64,000 nt of DNA from contig JAHJBC010000001.1 of NCBI GenBank assembly GCA_018813765.1, positions 1 through 64,000 on the forward strand, in the 5' to 3' direction. This document shows positions 35,203 to 45,131 of this stretch, piece after piece. The notes beneath the pieces were generated by a model. It did no database searches and was not told where the DNA came from. It saw only the letters and a program-made list of their open reading frames with translations. Origin of the DNA: Gammaproteobacteria bacterium (GTDB lineage: Bacteria; Pseudomonadota; Gammaproteobacteria; Burkholderiales; Gallionellaceae). The position numbers were made by a program, and so were the translations under genes. The stretch's first letter is position 1, and each line of letters begins with the position of its first letter.

Positions 35203-35619
35203 TCAGTTAAGCGATAGCACGAATCTCACCAGTTTGCGGCGCTCGGCCTCGCTCGGTTTCGGGTTCGGCGGCATCATCACATTGCCCCAGACACCGCTGC
35301 CGCCCTTGGCAACCTTGTCCATCAGTCTGGCTTCTGCCCCCTTGTCGCCACGGTATTTGGCCGCCACATCCTTCCAGGCCGGGCCGATTGTCTTCTTGTC
35401 GATGGTATGGCAAACCAGGCAGCCGTAGCTTTTCGCCAGTGCCAGCGGATCGTCCGCAGTCGGGACAGGCGCCACGGGTGCTTTCGCGACATCCGCTTCG
35501 ACTGGCGCAGCCGGGGCGGGAGGTTGCGCAGTCGGCGCGGCGGTCTGCTGCGCCGGAGTATCGGGCTGGCATCCGCAAAGTGCGGATACCATGATCGCGG
35601 AGATCAGCGATTTTTTCAT
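35203..35619 (-). CDS. Lipoprotein cytochrome c
   Basis: A 138-residue protein. The start is the ATG at 35619: GGAGGT sits 8 bases upstream and the product begins with a lipoprotein signal (MKKSLISAIMVSALCGCQ, lipobox LCGC). A Pro/Ala/Val-rich linker of about 45 residues follows, then one cytochrome domain with heme motif CLVCH and Met ligand region NVMMPPNPK. It would be tethered to a membrane with a flexible arm. It lies 29 bases after the ParA-like gene, in line with ilvD, so the three may be one transcript. Confidence 0.9.
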   Translation of the reverse strand: MKKSLISAIMVSALCGCQPDTPAQQTAAPTAQPPAPAAPVEADVAKAPVAPVPTADDPLALAKSYGCLVCHTIDKKTIGPAWKDVAAKYRGDKGAEARLMDKVAKGGSGVWGNVMMPPNPKPSEAERRKLVRFVLSLN

Positions 35620-35648
35620 TTTGATACCTCCATTCAGGATTTGAAGTT

Positions 35649-36266
35649 TCATTCCGAGCGTTCCAGCCAGTTGAGCAGATAGGCCCACTGCTCCAATTCG
35701 CGTTGAGCGAGCGAAGGCGGCAGGTCGAACAGTGTCTTGCCCTCGAATGCGGCATTGACATAGGCCTGTGCTTCGCGCAGATAGGCCAGCACCGGCAAGT
35801 CGAGTCCTTTGAGGAATTGCTCCAGCGTGAGCGCGGCGCGCGTGCGCGGATCCATGCGCATGCCGACCACGCCGACGAATATCTTGCCTTTGCGTACGGT
35901 CTTTTCGTGATGCAGCGCTTCGAGGAAATCGCGGCTGGCTTGGATATCAAAAGCCGAGGGGGCGATGGGCACGATGACCTTATGCACCAGTTTCAAAGCG
36001 TGATCGAGGTTTTTGCCGTGCAGCCCTGCGGGCGAATCGATGACCAGACTATCGAGCGGCGCATCGCGCTCACCCTCCGAATGCATCAGCTCGATGGCGG
36101 GCAGGTGGCGGGGACGGTTCGCCAGCCATTGGGTCGCCGATTTCTGCCGGTCCAAGTCCAATATCGCGACGCGCTGGCCGCGCGATGCCAGATAGCCCGC
36201 GATATTGGTGGACAGCGTGGTCTTGCCGCTGCCGCCTTTGGGATTCGCAATCAGTATGGCTTTCAT
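35649..36266 (-). CDS. Orphan ParA-family ATPase
   Basis: A 205-residue ATPase of the ParA/MinD superfamily. It has the deviant Walker A NPKGGSGKTTLSTNIAGYLA near the N-terminus, the Walker A' DLDRQKSATQW and the Walker B-like LVIDSPAG. No ParB or centromere-like repeats are adjacent, so it is not a plasmid partition pair; small orphan ParA proteins position other cargoes such as chemoreceptor arrays. It lies 31 bases after ilvD and 29 before the cytochrome gene. Confidence 0.9.
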   Translation of the reverse strand: MKAILIANPKGGSGKTTLSTNIAGYLASRGQRVAILDLDRQKSATQWLANRPRHLPAIELMHSEGERDAPLDSLVIDSPAGLHGKNLDHALKLVHKVIVPIAPSAFDIQASRDFLEALHHEKTVRKGKIFVGVVGMRMDPRTRAALTLEQFLKGLDLPVLAYLREAQAYVNAAFEGKTLFDLPPSLAQRELEQWAYLLNWLERSE

Positions 36267-36297
36267 GCAACCGCCCCCTTACGATTTGTTGCGTCGT

Positions 36298-38148
36298 CTA
36301 CTTCTCCACCAGAGAAACGTCACGCACCGCGCCCTTGTCGGCACTGGTCACCATTGCCGCGTAGGCGCGCAACGCCGCAGACACCTTGCGCGGACGCTCG
36401 GTAGCAGGCTTCCATGCCTGCTTGCCTTTGACTTCCATCGCCGCACGGCGCTTGGCCAGCTCTGCATCGCTGACTGCCAGGTTGATGGTGCGGTTCGGGA
36501 TGTCGATCTCAATGCGGTCGCCCTCCTGCACCAGTCCAATCGCGCCGCCGCTGGCCGCTTCCGGCGAGGCGTGGCCGATGCTCAGACCCGAGGTGCCACC
36601 GGAGAAGCGCCCGTCGGTGAGCAAGGCGCAGGCTTTGCCCAGTCCTTTGGATTTCAGGTACGAGGTCGGATACAGCATCTCCTGCATGCCGGGGCCGCCC
36701 TTCGGCCCTTCGTAACGGATGATGACCACGTCGCCAGCGACGATCTGGTCGGCGAGGATGCCCGCGGTCGCCGCATCCTGGCTCTCGAACACGCGCGCGC
36801 GTCCACTGAATTTCAGGATGCTCTCGTCCACGCCCGCCGTCTTCACGATGCAGCCGTCGAGCGCGATGTTGCCGTGCAGCACGGCGAGACCGCCGTCCTG
36901 CGAGTAGGCGTGCGCCTTGTCGCGGATGCAACCCTTGGCTCTGTCCGCATCCAGCTCGGGATAGAGCATGGATTGCGAGAACGCGATGGTGGTGACGATG
37001 CCGCCGGGCGCGGCGCGGTAGAACTTCTTCACCTCATCGTCTTTGGTCTGCGTGATGTCCCACTGCTTGAGTCCTTCGCGCAAGTTCTTGCTGTGCACGG
37101 AACCAACTTCACCATGCAACAACCCGGCACGATCCAGCTCGCCGAGGATGGCGACGATGCCGCCCGCGCGGTGCACGTCTTCCATGTGGTATTCGGACGA
37201 CGGTGCGACCTTGCACAGCGTCGGCACATGGCGCGACAGGCGGTCCATGTCCTTCATGGTGAAGTTCACTTCCGCCTCGCGCGCGATGGCCAGCAGGTGC
37301 AGCACCGTGTTGGTCGAGCCGCCCATGGCGATGTCCAGCGTCATCGCGTTCTCGAACGCCTCGAAGGTGGCGATGCTGCGCGGCAGGATGCTCGCGTCGT
37401 CCTGCTCGTAATAGCGTTTGCACAATTCAACGATCAGGCGACCGGCGCGCAGGAACAATTGCTTGCGTTCGGCATGCGTCGCTACCAAAGAACCGTTGCC
37501 TGGCAGACTCAAACCCAAAGCCTCGGTGAGACAGTTCATCGAATTCGCGGTAAACATGCCGGAACAGGAACCGCAGGTCGGGCAGGCGGAACGCTCGATG
37601 GCTTCCACTTCTTCGTCGCTCACGCGGCTGTCGGCGGCGGCGACCATGGCATCGACCAGGTCGAGGCCTTTCACCTTGCCTTGCCAGTTGACCTTGCCCG
37701 CCTCCATTGGCCCGCCGGAGACGAACACCACCGGGATGTTGAGGCGCATTGCGGCCATCAGCATACCGGGCGTGATCTTGTCGCAATTGGAGATGCATAC
37801 CAGCGCGTCGGCGCAGTGCGCGTTGACCATGTATTCCACGCTGTCGGCGATCAGGTCGCGGCTGGGCAGCGAATACAGCATGCCGTCGTGGCCCATGGCG
37901 ATGCCGTCGTCGATGGCGATGGTGTTGAATTCCTTGGCGATGCCGCCCGCTTTCTCGATCTCGCGCGCGACCAGTTGCCCCATGTCCTTGAGGTGGACGT
38001 GGCCGGGCACGAACTGGGTGAAGGAGTTGGCGATGGCGATGATGGGCTTGCCGAAGTCGCCTTCGGCCATGCCGGTGGCGCGCCACAGGGAGCGCGCGCC
38101 GGCCATGTTGCGGCCGTGGGTGGAGGTGCGGGAACGATATGCAGGCAT
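36298..38148 (-). CDS. ilvD: Dihydroxy-acid dehydratase
   Basis: A 616-residue iron-sulfur enzyme that dehydrates dihydroxy-isovalerate and -methylvalerate in Val/Ile/Leu synthesis. Cluster-ligand regions are [12 protein letters not shown] (about residue 120) and [19 protein letters not shown] (about 195), with [14 protein letters not shown] and the C-terminal [20 protein letters not shown]. Length equals the E. coli type. The start [20 protein letters not shown] is typical. It is divergent from lgt. Confidence 0.97.
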   Translation of the reverse strand: MPAYRSRTSTHGRNMAGARSLWRATGMAEGDFGKPIIAIANSFTQFVPGHVHLKDMGQLVAREIEKAGGIAKEFNTIAIDDGIAMGHDGMLYSLPSRDLIADSVEYMVNAHCADALVCISNCDKITPGMLMAAMRLNIPVVFVSGGPMEAGKVNWQGKVKGLDLVDAMVAAADSRVSDEEVEAIERSACPTCGSCSGMFTANSMNCLTEALGLSLPGNGSLVATHAERKQLFLRAGRLIVELCKRYYEQDDASILPRSIATFEAFENAMTLDIAMGGSTNTVLHLLAIAREAEVNFTMKDMDRLSRHVPTLCKVAPSSEYHMEDVHRAGGIVAILGELDRAGLLHGEVGSVHSKNLREGLKQWDITQTKDDEVKKFYRAAPGGIVTTIAFSQSMLYPELDADRAKGCIRDKAHAYSQDGGLAVLHGNIALDGCIVKTAGVDESILKFSGRARVFESQDAATAGILADQIVAGDVVIIRYEGPKGGPGMQEMLYPTSYLKSKGLGKACALLTDGRFSGGTSGLSIGHASPEAASGGAIGLVQEGDRIEIDIPNRTINLAVSDAELAKRRAAMEVKGKQAWKPATERPRKVSAALRAYAAMVTSADKGAVRDVSLVEK

Positions 38149-38178
38149 GATGTCTCTCTAATGTAATGGTGTTGCACG

Positions 38179-38184
38179 TATAAT
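38179..38184 (+). promoter_or_regulatory. Candidate -10 box of lgt
   Basis: A perfect TATAAT lies 30 bases before the lgt ATG, preceded by gttgcacg. The -35 region overlaps the ilvD start region and is not a good match, so the assignment is tentative. Confidence 0.35.
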
Positions 38185-38213
38185 CTGCCGCTCAATTCTA
38201 ACCGATTCGCCCC

Positions 38214-38999
38214 ATGCTCGTTCACCCCCAATTCGACCCAGTCGCCATCCATCTCGGCCCCTTCGGTGTCCACTGGTACGGGCTGATGTACCTGCTCGGC
38301 TTTGTGGTTTTCATCTGGCTGGGGCGGAAGCGCTTGGCTAGGCTGAACCAGCCCGGTTGGGATGAAAAATTTCTCGATGACCTGCTGTTCTACGGCGTGC
38401 TCGGTGTGGTGCTGGGCGGTCGTCTGGGCGAGGTTTTGTTTTACAACCCCGGCTACTACTTCTCGCACCCGTTGAAGATTCTGGCGGTGTGGGAAGGAGG
38501 CATGTCGTTCCACGGCGGCTTCCTCGGCGTGCTGGCGGCAATGGCGCTGTTCGCGAAAAAACGCGGCATCGAATGGCTGGCACTGATGGACTTCATCGCG
38601 CCGCTGGTGCCGCCGGGACTCGCTTTCGGCCGGCTCGGCAATTTCATCAACGGCGAGTTGTGGGGACGACCGACCGATGTGTCCTGGGGCATGGTGTTCC
38701 CGCAGGTGGATAATGTGCCGCGCCATCCTTCCCAACTGTACGAGTTTGCCCTAGAAGGTGTCGCGCTGTTCGCAGTGTTGTGGCTGTATTCGCGCAAACC
38801 TCGCCCGGTGGGGGCGGTATCCGGGCTGTTCCTGATCGGCTACGGCAGTTTCCGTTTCATCGGCGAGTTCGCGCGCAACCCGGACGACGGGATCTTGGGA
38901 TTGATGACCTTCGGCATCAGCATGGGGCAGTGGCTGAGCCTGCCCATGGTCGTGGCGGGTCTCTGGCTCATGGTGCGGGCGTATCGCCGCGCCCGATAG
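38214..38999 (+). CDS. lgt: Prolipoprotein diacylglyceryl transferase
   Basis: A 261-residue inner-membrane enzyme that attaches diacylglycerol to the lipobox Cys of prolipoproteins. About 7 hydrophobic segments are present. Family marks are [27 protein letters not shown] (essential His) and the Lgt signature [14 protein letters not shown], followed by PSQLYEF. The next gene begins 10 bases after its stop, so lgt and pldA are probably cotranscribed. Confidence 0.96.
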   Translation: MLVHPQFDPVAIHLGPFGVHWYGLMYLLGFVVFIWLGRKRLARLNQPGWDEKFLDDLLFYGVLGVVLGGRLGEVLFYNPGYYFSHPLKILAVWEGGMSFHGGFLGVLAAMALFAKKRGIEWLALMDFIAPLVPPGLAFGRLGNFINGELWGRPTDVSWGMVFPQVDNVPRHPSQLYEFALEGVALFAVLWLYSRKPRPVGAVSGLFLIGYGSFRFIGEFARNPDDGILGLMTFGISMGQWLSLPMVVAGLWLMVRAYRRAR

Positions 39000-39009
39000 A
39001 GCCACTGCC

Positions 39010-39990
39010 ATGCGCAAACACCTCGCGATCCCGATACTGTGCGTGTTTTTCTCTTCCTCAGCGCACGCCGAAACAAATGCCATGGAAGCCTGTTCCGGCA
39101 TCGTGAACAGATACGACAGGCTCAAATGCTATGACATGGCAGCCATCCTCAAACCGGCACCACGCAGCTACCTGACCCGCGCATGGGATCTGGACGGACA
39201 GGGCAATCCGGATGCGGACGGCATACGCCGTCTGGAACCGTACCGCAAGAACTATGCACTGATCCGCTACACCACGAACATCAACGTTACGCCCGCTTCA
39301 CCTTCTCCCAACCATGCAGCGACGATACCCTTTCCCTACCAGAACATCGAAACGAAATTCCAGTTCAGTGCCAAGTCCGAGATCGGCAATTACCGCGATC
39401 TGGAACTCTTGGGCTTCAGGAATTTCCGGCTATGGGGCGCATTCACCCAGCAGGCATACTGGCAGGCCTTCAATGTCGGCAATTCCTCCCCCTTCCGCGA
39501 GTCGAACTACGAGCCGGAGATCATCGGCACTTTCGGGACGGGCAATATGCAGGGATGGAAGCTGCTCAACGTGGGCTTCTCGCACCAGTCCAACGGACGC
39601 AGCGAACCCGCTTCGCGCAGCTGGAACCGGTTTTACCTGCAAGGGGGATGGGAATGGCAAGACATCCATGTGATGGGACGCGGCTGGTGGCGTCTGCCCG
39701 AGCAGGCCGCCAAGGATGACAACCCGGATATCTCGAACTATGCCGGTCGAGCGGAACTGGTCGTCCACTGGCTTCCCGACCGGGACGACGAGATCATCCT
39801 GCTGCTGCGCAGCAATCTCGATGCGCACGGGCACAAGGGATTCATGCAACTGGACTGGGCCAGCCCCTTCAATATCGGCCGATCTTCCCAGCTCAATTTC
39901 CAACTAACTACCGGTTATGCCGACAGCTTGATCGATTACAACCATTGGCAGACGACTTTCAGTATCGGCATCGTTTTCAAGGAGTGGTAA
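39010..39990 (+). CDS. pldA: Outer-membrane phospholipase A
   Basis: A 326-residue OMPLA-family protein with a signal peptide (MRKHLAIPILCVFFSSSAHA) and a 12-strand barrel. The catalytic residues fit FSHQSNGRSEPASRSWNRFY: His and Ser in HQSNG and Asn in SWNR. The barrel ends FSIGIVFKEW. It hydrolyses phospholipids that have reached the outer leaflet when activated by dimerisation and calcium. The N-terminal part (20-90) has the short conserved Cys-containing CSGIVNRYDRLKCYDMA. Confidence 0.92.
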   Translation: MRKHLAIPILCVFFSSSAHAETNAMEACSGIVNRYDRLKCYDMAAILKPAPRSYLTRAWDLDGQGNPDADGIRRLEPYRKNYALIRYTTNINVTPASPSPNHAATIPFPYQNIETKFQFSAKSEIGNYRDLELLGFRNFRLWGAFTQQAYWQAFNVGNSSPFRESNYEPEIIGTFGTGNMQGWKLLNVGFSHQSNGRSEPASRSWNRFYLQGGWEWQDIHVMGRGWWRLPEQAAKDDNPDISNYAGRAELVVHWLPDRDDEIILLLRSNLDAHGHKGFMQLDWASPFNIGRSSQLNFQLTTGYADSLIDYNHWQTTFSIGIVFKEW

Positions 39991-40060
39991 CGGTTCGTGC
40001 GGTTGACACTGTCCGCCCCCGCCCCGATACTCCCCGCAACGTTTTATTCAAGGCCGTATC

Positions 40061-41350
40061 TTGGACGACATCTCACTAGGCACACTGTTCGGCATCCTGC
40101 TGGTGCTTCTGGTCTGTAGCGGTTTTTTTTCCGGCTCGGAGACCAGCATGATGGCGATCAACCGCTATCGACTGAACGCGCTGGTGCGCAAAGGGAGCCG
40201 CAGCGCAAAACTGGTCAACGCGCTGCTCGGCAAGATCGACAAATTGCTGGGCTCCATCCTACTCGGCAACACGCTGGTCAATGTCGCCGCCGCCGCGCTG
40301 GCCAACATCATCATCCTGCGCCTGTTCGGACAGAACGACTGGGCGATCCTGCTGGGGACGCTGGCGCTCACGTTCGTGATCCTGGTGTTCAGCGAGATCA
40401 TGCCCAAGATCATCGCGGCGAGTTATCCGGAACGCATCGCCTTGCCCGCCAGTTATGTGCTGACGCCGATGATCACGCTGTTCCACCCGGTCGTGCTGAT
40501 TGCCGGAGGCATGGTAAAAGGGCTGTTGTGGCTGCTGCGTATCAGGATTGAGACCGACCAGAGCAAGCACAAGATGACGCTGGAGGAGTTGCGCGGCCTG
40601 GTGCTGGATGCCGAGCATTTTCTGCCGCGCAAACACCAGAAGATGCTGCTGAACCTGGTCGATCTGGAGCGCATCACCGTGAACGACGTTATGATCCCGC
40701 GCAACCAGATTGAGGCGCTGGATATCGATGCCGCCCCTGAGGAGTTGCGCCAGCAGATCATCACTTGCCACCACACGCTGTTGCCGGTGTATACCGAGTC
40801 GCCCGGCAACATCATCGGCATTCTGCATATCAAACGGATTTTGCCTTTGCTGAACGAAGCATCGCTGGCCGGCGCCCAGTTGCGCGAGATATTGCACGAC
40901 CCCTATTTCATTCCGTCCGACACGCCGCTGCTCAAGCAATTGCAGCAGTTCCAGGAACGCCAGACACGACTGGGGCTGGTGGTAGACGAATATGGCGAGT
41001 TGCTGGGACTGGTGACGCTGGAAAACATCCTGGAAGAGATCGTCGGCGATTTCACCACGCAGTCGCCGGCAGCCACCGGCAAATTCCTGCGCCAGGATGA
41101 CGGCAGCCTGTTGCTCGAAGGCAGCAGCAGCCTGCGAGAACTGAACCGAAAACTGGGTTTGCATCTGCCGCTGGGCGAAGCCAAGACGCTCAACGGGCTG
41201 ATCCTCGAACATCTTCAGGATATCCCCGAAGCCGGGACCAGTCTCAAGATCGGCGACTATCCCATCGAAGTCATCCAGACGCAGGACCGGGCAGTCAAGG
41301 TCGCGCGGCTGTTCCCGGCGCAGAAGCTCCAGCCTTTACAAAGGGAATAA
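40061..41350 (+). CDS. CNNM/CorC-type HlyC-CorC family transporter
   Basis: A 429-residue membrane protein. The N-terminal DUF21 (CNNM) transmembrane domain spans residues 1-190 (GTLFGILLVLLVCSGFFSGS, then FSEIMPKIIAASYPERIA). Two CBS domains follow (about 200-330, VNDVMIPRNQIEALDID, LGLVVDEYGELLGLVTLENI) and a CorC_HlyC C-terminal domain. Such proteins handle magnesium or cobalt efflux. The start is a TTG at 40061, chosen because it gives a complete first helix; no better ATG lies nearby. Confidence 0.9.
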   Translation: MDDISLGTLFGILLVLLVCSGFFSGSETSMMAINRYRLNALVRKGSRSAKLVNALLGKIDKLLGSILLGNTLVNVAAAALANIIILRLFGQNDWAILLGTLALTFVILVFSEIMPKIIAASYPERIALPASYVLTPMITLFHPVVLIAGGMVKGLLWLLRIRIETDQSKHKMTLEELRGLVLDAEHFLPRKHQKMLLNLVDLERITVNDVMIPRNQIEALDIDAAPEELRQQIITCHHTLLPVYTESPGNIIGILHIKRILPLLNEASLAGAQLREILHDPYFIPSDTPLLKQLQQFQERQTRLGLVVDEYGELLGLVTLENILEEIVGDFTTQSPAATGKFLRQDDGSLLLEGSSSLRELNRKLGLHLPLGEAKTLNGLILEHLQDIPEAGTSLKIGDYPIEVIQTQDRAVKVARLFPAQKLQPLQRE

Positions 41351-41375
41351 AGCCATGCATGATGCAAAAACCCTT

Positions 41376-41381
41376 TATAAT
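41376..41381 (+). promoter_or_regulatory. Candidate -10 box for pilC
   Basis: A perfect TATAAT lies 73 bases before the pilC ATG, in the 103-base gap after the CNNM gene. No convincing -35 box is seen 17 bases upstream. Confidence 0.35.
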
Positions 41382-41453
41382 CCGGCACGTCGGAAGTAAT
41401 GTTTCAATTCGGCAGAAAGTTTGCCTGGGCGATTTATAAATCGAGGTTACAGG

Positions 41454-42671
41454 ATGGCTACCCTAAAGTCTGATAAAACCAAAGAGTACCAATATAGTTG
41501 GGAAGGCAAGGATAAGGCCGGCAAAGCAATCAAGGGCGAGATGCGCGGCGCAGGCGAGGCAAGTGTCTCGGCGCACTTGCGCCGCCAAGGCATTACGGTC
41601 ACCAAGATCAAGAAAAGTGCAACGGGCAGGGGCAAGGTCACCGAAAAGGACATTACCCTGTTCACGCGTCAGCTCGCCACCATGCTGAAATCGGGCGTAC
41701 CCTTGTTGCAGGCTTTCGACATCGTCGGCAAAGGACATGACAACCCTGCCGTGGCGCGACTGCTGTTCGAAATCAAGACCGATGTGGAAACCGGCAGCAG
41801 CCTGGAGCAGTCGTTCCGCAAGTTCCCGCTCTATTTCGACGACCTGTATTGCAACCTGCTTGGCGCAGGCGAGGCAGCCGGCATCCTGGACAGTCTGCTG
41901 GATCGTCTGGCGACCTACAAGGAAAAGATCCTCGCCATCAAGAGCAAGATCAAATCCGCCTTGTTCTACCCAGTCTCCATCATCGTCATTGCATTCGTCA
42001 TCACCGCCGTGATCATGATCTTTGTGATTCCGGCGTTCAAAGAACTGTTCACCAGCTTCGGCGCGGATCTGCCCACGCCAACCTTGGTGGTCATGACAAT
42101 CTCCGATTTCTTCGTGCGGTGGTGGTGGGCGATCTTCGGCATCATCGGCGGCGCAGTGTATGGCTTCTTCTATGCCTGGAAACGCAACAAGACCATGCAG
42201 CGGCGCATGGATCAACTGATGCTGAAGATCCCGGTGTTCGGTCCGCTGGTGCGCAAGGCTTCCATCGCGCGCTGGTCGCGCACCCTGGCAACCATGTTCG
42301 CTGCCGGCGTACCGCTGGTCGAAGCTTTCGATTCCGTGGCCGGTGCCGCAGGCAATGCAGTGTATTACGATGCCACCAAGGCCATCCAGCGCGAAGTAAC
42401 TTCTGGTACCAGCCTCACTGTCGCCATGCAAAACACTGAAGCGTTCCCCAGCATGGTATTGCAGATGGTCGCCATCGGCGAGGAGTCCGGCGCGCTCGAC
42501 AGCATGTTATCCAAGGTGGCCGACTTCTTCGAGGCTGAAGTGGACGATGCCGTAGAAGCCATATCCAGCCTGATGGAACCCGTGATCATGGTGGTGCTGG
42601 GCACCCTCATTGGCGGCATGGTTGTCGCCATGTACCTGCCAATTTTCAAAATGGGGCAAGCTGTCGGTTAA
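41454..42671 (+). CDS. pilC: Type IV pilus inner-membrane platform protein PilC
   Basis: A 405-residue protein of the GspF/PilC family. It has two repeats, each a helical cytoplasmic domain plus hydrophobic segments: LFTRQLATMLKSGVPLLQAF (first) and WSRTLATMFAAGVPLVEAF (second), with three membrane spans near 180, 220 and 380. The start is the ATG at 41454, with gagg 8 bases upstream; a longer frame exists but uses a TTG. It anchors the PilB/PilT motors. pilB is not in the window; pilD follows after a terminator. Confidence 0.94.
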   Translation: MATLKSDKTKEYQYSWEGKDKAGKAIKGEMRGAGEASVSAHLRRQGITVTKIKKSATGRGKVTEKDITLFTRQLATMLKSGVPLLQAFDIVGKGHDNPAVARLLFEIKTDVETGSSLEQSFRKFPLYFDDLYCNLLGAGEAAGILDSLLDRLATYKEKILAIKSKIKSALFYPVSIIVIAFVITAVIMIFVIPAFKELFTSFGADLPTPTLVVMTISDFFVRWWWAIFGIIGGAVYGFFYAWKRNKTMQRRMDQLMLKIPVFGPLVRKASIARWSRTLATMFAAGVPLVEAFDSVAGAAGNAVYYDATKAIQREVTSGTSLTVAMQNTEAFPSMVLQMVAIGEESGALDSMLSKVADFFEAEVDDAVEAISSLMEPVIMVVLGTLIGGMVVAMYLPIFKMGQAVG

Positions 42672-42686
42672 CAAATAAAATCAGGC

Positions 42687-42715
42687 AAAGGCGCGGCGTT
42701 GTCCGCGCCTTTTCT
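42687..42715 (+). terminator. Terminator between pilC and pilD
   Basis: The stem aaaggcgcgg / ccgcgccttt with loop cgttgt is followed by tct. It suggests pilD is transcribed at least partly from its own promoter. Confidence 0.75.
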
Positions 42716-42833
42716 AATGGTGAATAAATGACGTTCCGGCTTCAACACCCCTCCCACCTTGTAACCATATTTGCCGAGTTTTCCGTGTCGGCTGTCAATA
42801 ACACCTTTCAGCGATTCCTCGCGATAGTCCGCC

Positions 42834-43703
42834 ATGACTGAACTATTCCATCTTTTCGAATCCGAACCTCTTCTATTTGCCTTTGCTTGCGGACTGTTAG
42901 GACTGGTTGTCGGCAGCTTCCTCAACGTCGTCATCCATCGCCTGCCGAAGATGATGGAGCGCGAGTGGCATGCGCAATGTGCCGAACTGAGCGGACAGAC
43001 GCTGGAGCCTTCCCCGCGCTACAATCTTTTCGTGCCGCGTTCCGCCTGTCCGCACTGCGGCCACGCCATCTCCGCGCTGGAGAACATACCTGTGCTGAGT
43101 TATGCCTTCCTGCGCGGCAGGTGCAAAGGCTGCGGCGCCCATATCTCGATGCGGTATCCCGTGGTCGAGGCGATCAGCGGGTTGTTGAGCGCCTACGCAG
43201 CCTGGCATTTCGGGTTCGGACCTGCCGCTGTCGCCGCAATCATCTTTGTCTGGGCGTTGATCGCCCTTACCTTCATCGACTTCGACACACAGCTGCTGCC
43301 TGACGACATCACGCTGCCATTGCTCTGGCTGGGACTGTTGCTCAACCTCAATGGTGTATTCACCTCGCTGCCGGAGGCTGTCATCGGCGCCGTGATGGGT
43401 TATCTGATCCTGTGGAGCGTGTACTGGATGTTCAAGCTCGTCACGGGAAAAGAAGGCATGGGTTACGGCGACTTCAAGCTGCTCGCCACCATTGGCGCAT
43501 GGCTGGGCTGGAAGATGCTGCCGCTGGTAATCCTGCTGTCCTCGCTGGTCGGTGCCGTGGTTGGTATCGCCCTGATCGTGATCGCCAAACATGGCCGCAA
43601 TATCCCCATCCCCTTCGGCCCGTATCTCGCGGGCGGCGGCCTGATCGCATTGTTCTGGGGCCAGACCCTGACGCAGAGTTATCTGCAACTTCTGGCACCG
43701 TGA
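42834..43703 (+). CDS. pilD: Prepilin peptidase / N-methyltransferase
   Basis: A 289-residue inner-membrane aspartic protease that cleaves and N-methylates type IV prepilins. The N-terminal cytoplasmic loop has two CxxC pairs, CPHCGHAI and CKGCGAHI. The catalytic Asp residues are in FIDFDTQLLPDDITLP and in GYGDFKLLATIGAWLGW. About 8 hydrophobic segments are present. The stop overlaps the GTG of coaE, so the two are translationally coupled. Confidence 0.95.
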   Translation: MTELFHLFESEPLLFAFACGLLGLVVGSFLNVVIHRLPKMMEREWHAQCAELSGQTLEPSPRYNLFVPRSACPHCGHAISALENIPVLSYAFLRGRCKGCGAHISMRYPVVEAISGLLSAYAAWHFGFGPAAVAAIIFVWALIALTFIDFDTQLLPDDITLPLLWLGLLLNLNGVFTSLPEAVIGAVMGYLILWSVYWMFKLVTGKEGMGYGDFKLLATIGAWLGWKMLPLVILLSSLVGAVVGIALIVIAKHGRNIPIPFGPYLAGGGLIALFWGQTLTQSYLQLLAP

Positions 43704-44311
43704 ACTATCTGGTCGGACTGACAGGCGGCATCGGCAGCGGCAAAAGCACGGTAGCCGAGCTTTTCGCCGCGCTGGGCGTGCGCATCATCGATACCGACGC
43801 CATCTCGCACAGCCTTACAAAAACCGGAGGGGCCGCGATCCCGTCGATAAGCGCGTCCTTCGGCAAGGATTTCATCAGACCGGACGGGAGCATGGATCGT
43901 GACAGGATGCGCGAACTCGTTTTTGCGGCCCCCTCCGCAAAGCGTCGGCTTGAATCCATACTGCACCCGCTTATTCTTGAGCAGGCCAGACAACTGGCTG
44001 CCCAGCCAACCACTGCCCCCTACAGCCTGATCGTGGTACCGCTGCTGTTCGAGGGAGGCCGTTATGCCGACTGGATGCATCGGACAATCGCCATCGATTG
44101 CCCGGAAGAGACCCAGATTGCCCGCACAGTACAGCGTAGCGGCCTGAGCGAGTCTGCGGTACGCGCCATCATGGCCCGTCAGCTTGCTCGCACCGAGCGC
44201 TCACGTCTTGCCGATGAGGTCATCCACAACGACGGCAGCCTAGACGAACTGAAATCGCAGATCGTCGGGATGCACCGCCGTTTATCGGTTCTGGCGGCCA
44301 AAAGCAATTGA
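43700..44311 (+). CDS. coaE: Dephospho-CoA kinase
   Basis: A 203-residue kinase for the last step of coenzyme A synthesis. The start is the GTG at 43700 (VNYLVGLTGGIGSGKSTVAE), overlapping the pilD stop; the P-loop GGIGSGKST is at residue 9, as usual. Further marks are IIDTDAISHSL, VPLLFEGG and the lid region RTVQRSGLSESAVRAIMARQ. A longer frame upstream lies inside pilD and is not used. The pilD-coaE-zapD-yacG order is typical of beta/gammaproteobacteria. Confidence 0.95.
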   Translation: MNYLVGLTGGIGSGKSTVAELFAALGVRIIDTDAISHSLTKTGGAAIPSISASFGKDFIRPDGSMDRDRMRELVFAAPSAKRRLESILHPLILEQARQLAAQPTTAPYSLIVVPLLFEGGRYADWMHRTIAIDCPEETQIARTVQRSGLSESAVRAIMARQLARTERSRLADEVIHNDGSLDELKSQIVGMHRRLSVLAAKSN

Positions 44312-44372
44312 CGCGCTTCGGCTCTGCATATATCTTCCCCAACCAGTTCAACCCCATTCCGGACCGGCAAAG

Positions 44373-45131
44373 GTGATCAGCTACGAGTTTCCCCTCAATG
44401 AGCGAGTACGCACCATGCTGCGCTTGGAAGACCTCTTCTTCCGCTTCAGCCGGTTCATCGAGAGCAGCGAAAGTCCGGATCACCATGCCGCGCTCGGCGT
44501 ACTGTTCGAGATTCTGGAGGTCGCCTGCCGTGCCGATCTCAAATCAGACCTGCTACAGGAACTCGATCGCCAGAAAAAAGTACTCAACAGCCTGCACAAC
44601 AACCCGGAGATCTCGGAAGACGCACTGGACACAGTCATTGCCGAAATTGAACAGACCTGTACTACCCTGCTCAAGACCAGCGGCAAGATCGGTCAACATC
44701 TGCGCGAGGACGAGTGGCTGATGGGCATCAAGCAGCGCGCCGTCATCCCCGGTGGTGTCTGCGAATTCGATCTGCCGTCCTATCACTACTGGCAGCATCA
44801 ACCCGCCGAATCGAGGCGCGAAGCCCTGCATGGCTGGATCGCCCCTCTGCTGCCCTTGCGCGACGGCATCTCAATTCTGCTCAAACTATTGCGCGAAAGC
44901 GGCCGGACGCATCATTTCACCGCCTTCCACGGCAGCTTCCAGCAGATGCAGGGCGGGCGGGTGGCACAAATGTTACGCGTCTCGCTTGATACCGAGTTGC
45001 CCTGCATTCCCGAGGTCAGCGCAAACAAGTACGCCCTCAACATCCGCTTCGTCGAGGCCAAATACACAGCCAAGACCGCCCTCTACGACCAGGATGTCGC
45101 CTTCGACCTGACCTTCTGCTCGCTGCAATGA
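44373..45131 (+). CDS. zapD: Cell division protein ZapD
   Basis: A 252-residue cytoplasmic protein that bundles FtsZ filaments. The sequence starts with the conserved [20 protein letters not shown] and has [27 protein letters not shown] and the C-terminal [18 protein letters not shown]. The start is a GTG at 44373. Its stop overlaps the yacG ATG by 4 bases. Confidence 0.95.
   Translation: MISYEFPLNERVRTMLRLEDLFFRFSRFIESSESPDHHAALGVLFEILEVACRADLKSDLLQELDRQKKVLNSLHNNPEISEDALDTVIAEIEQTCTTLLKTSGKIGQHLREDEWLMGIKQRAVIPGGVCEFDLPSYHYWQHQPAESRREALHGWIAPLLPLRDGISILLKLLRESGRTHHFTAFHGSFQQMQGGRVAQMLRVSLDTELPCIPEVSANKYALNIRFVEAKYTAKTALYDQDVAFDLTFCSLQ

Noticed and set aside
41350-41453. The gap before pilC as a truncated pilB.
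   Set aside because: The 103 bases hold only a -10-like TATAAT and the ribosome site; no ATPase motif is present.
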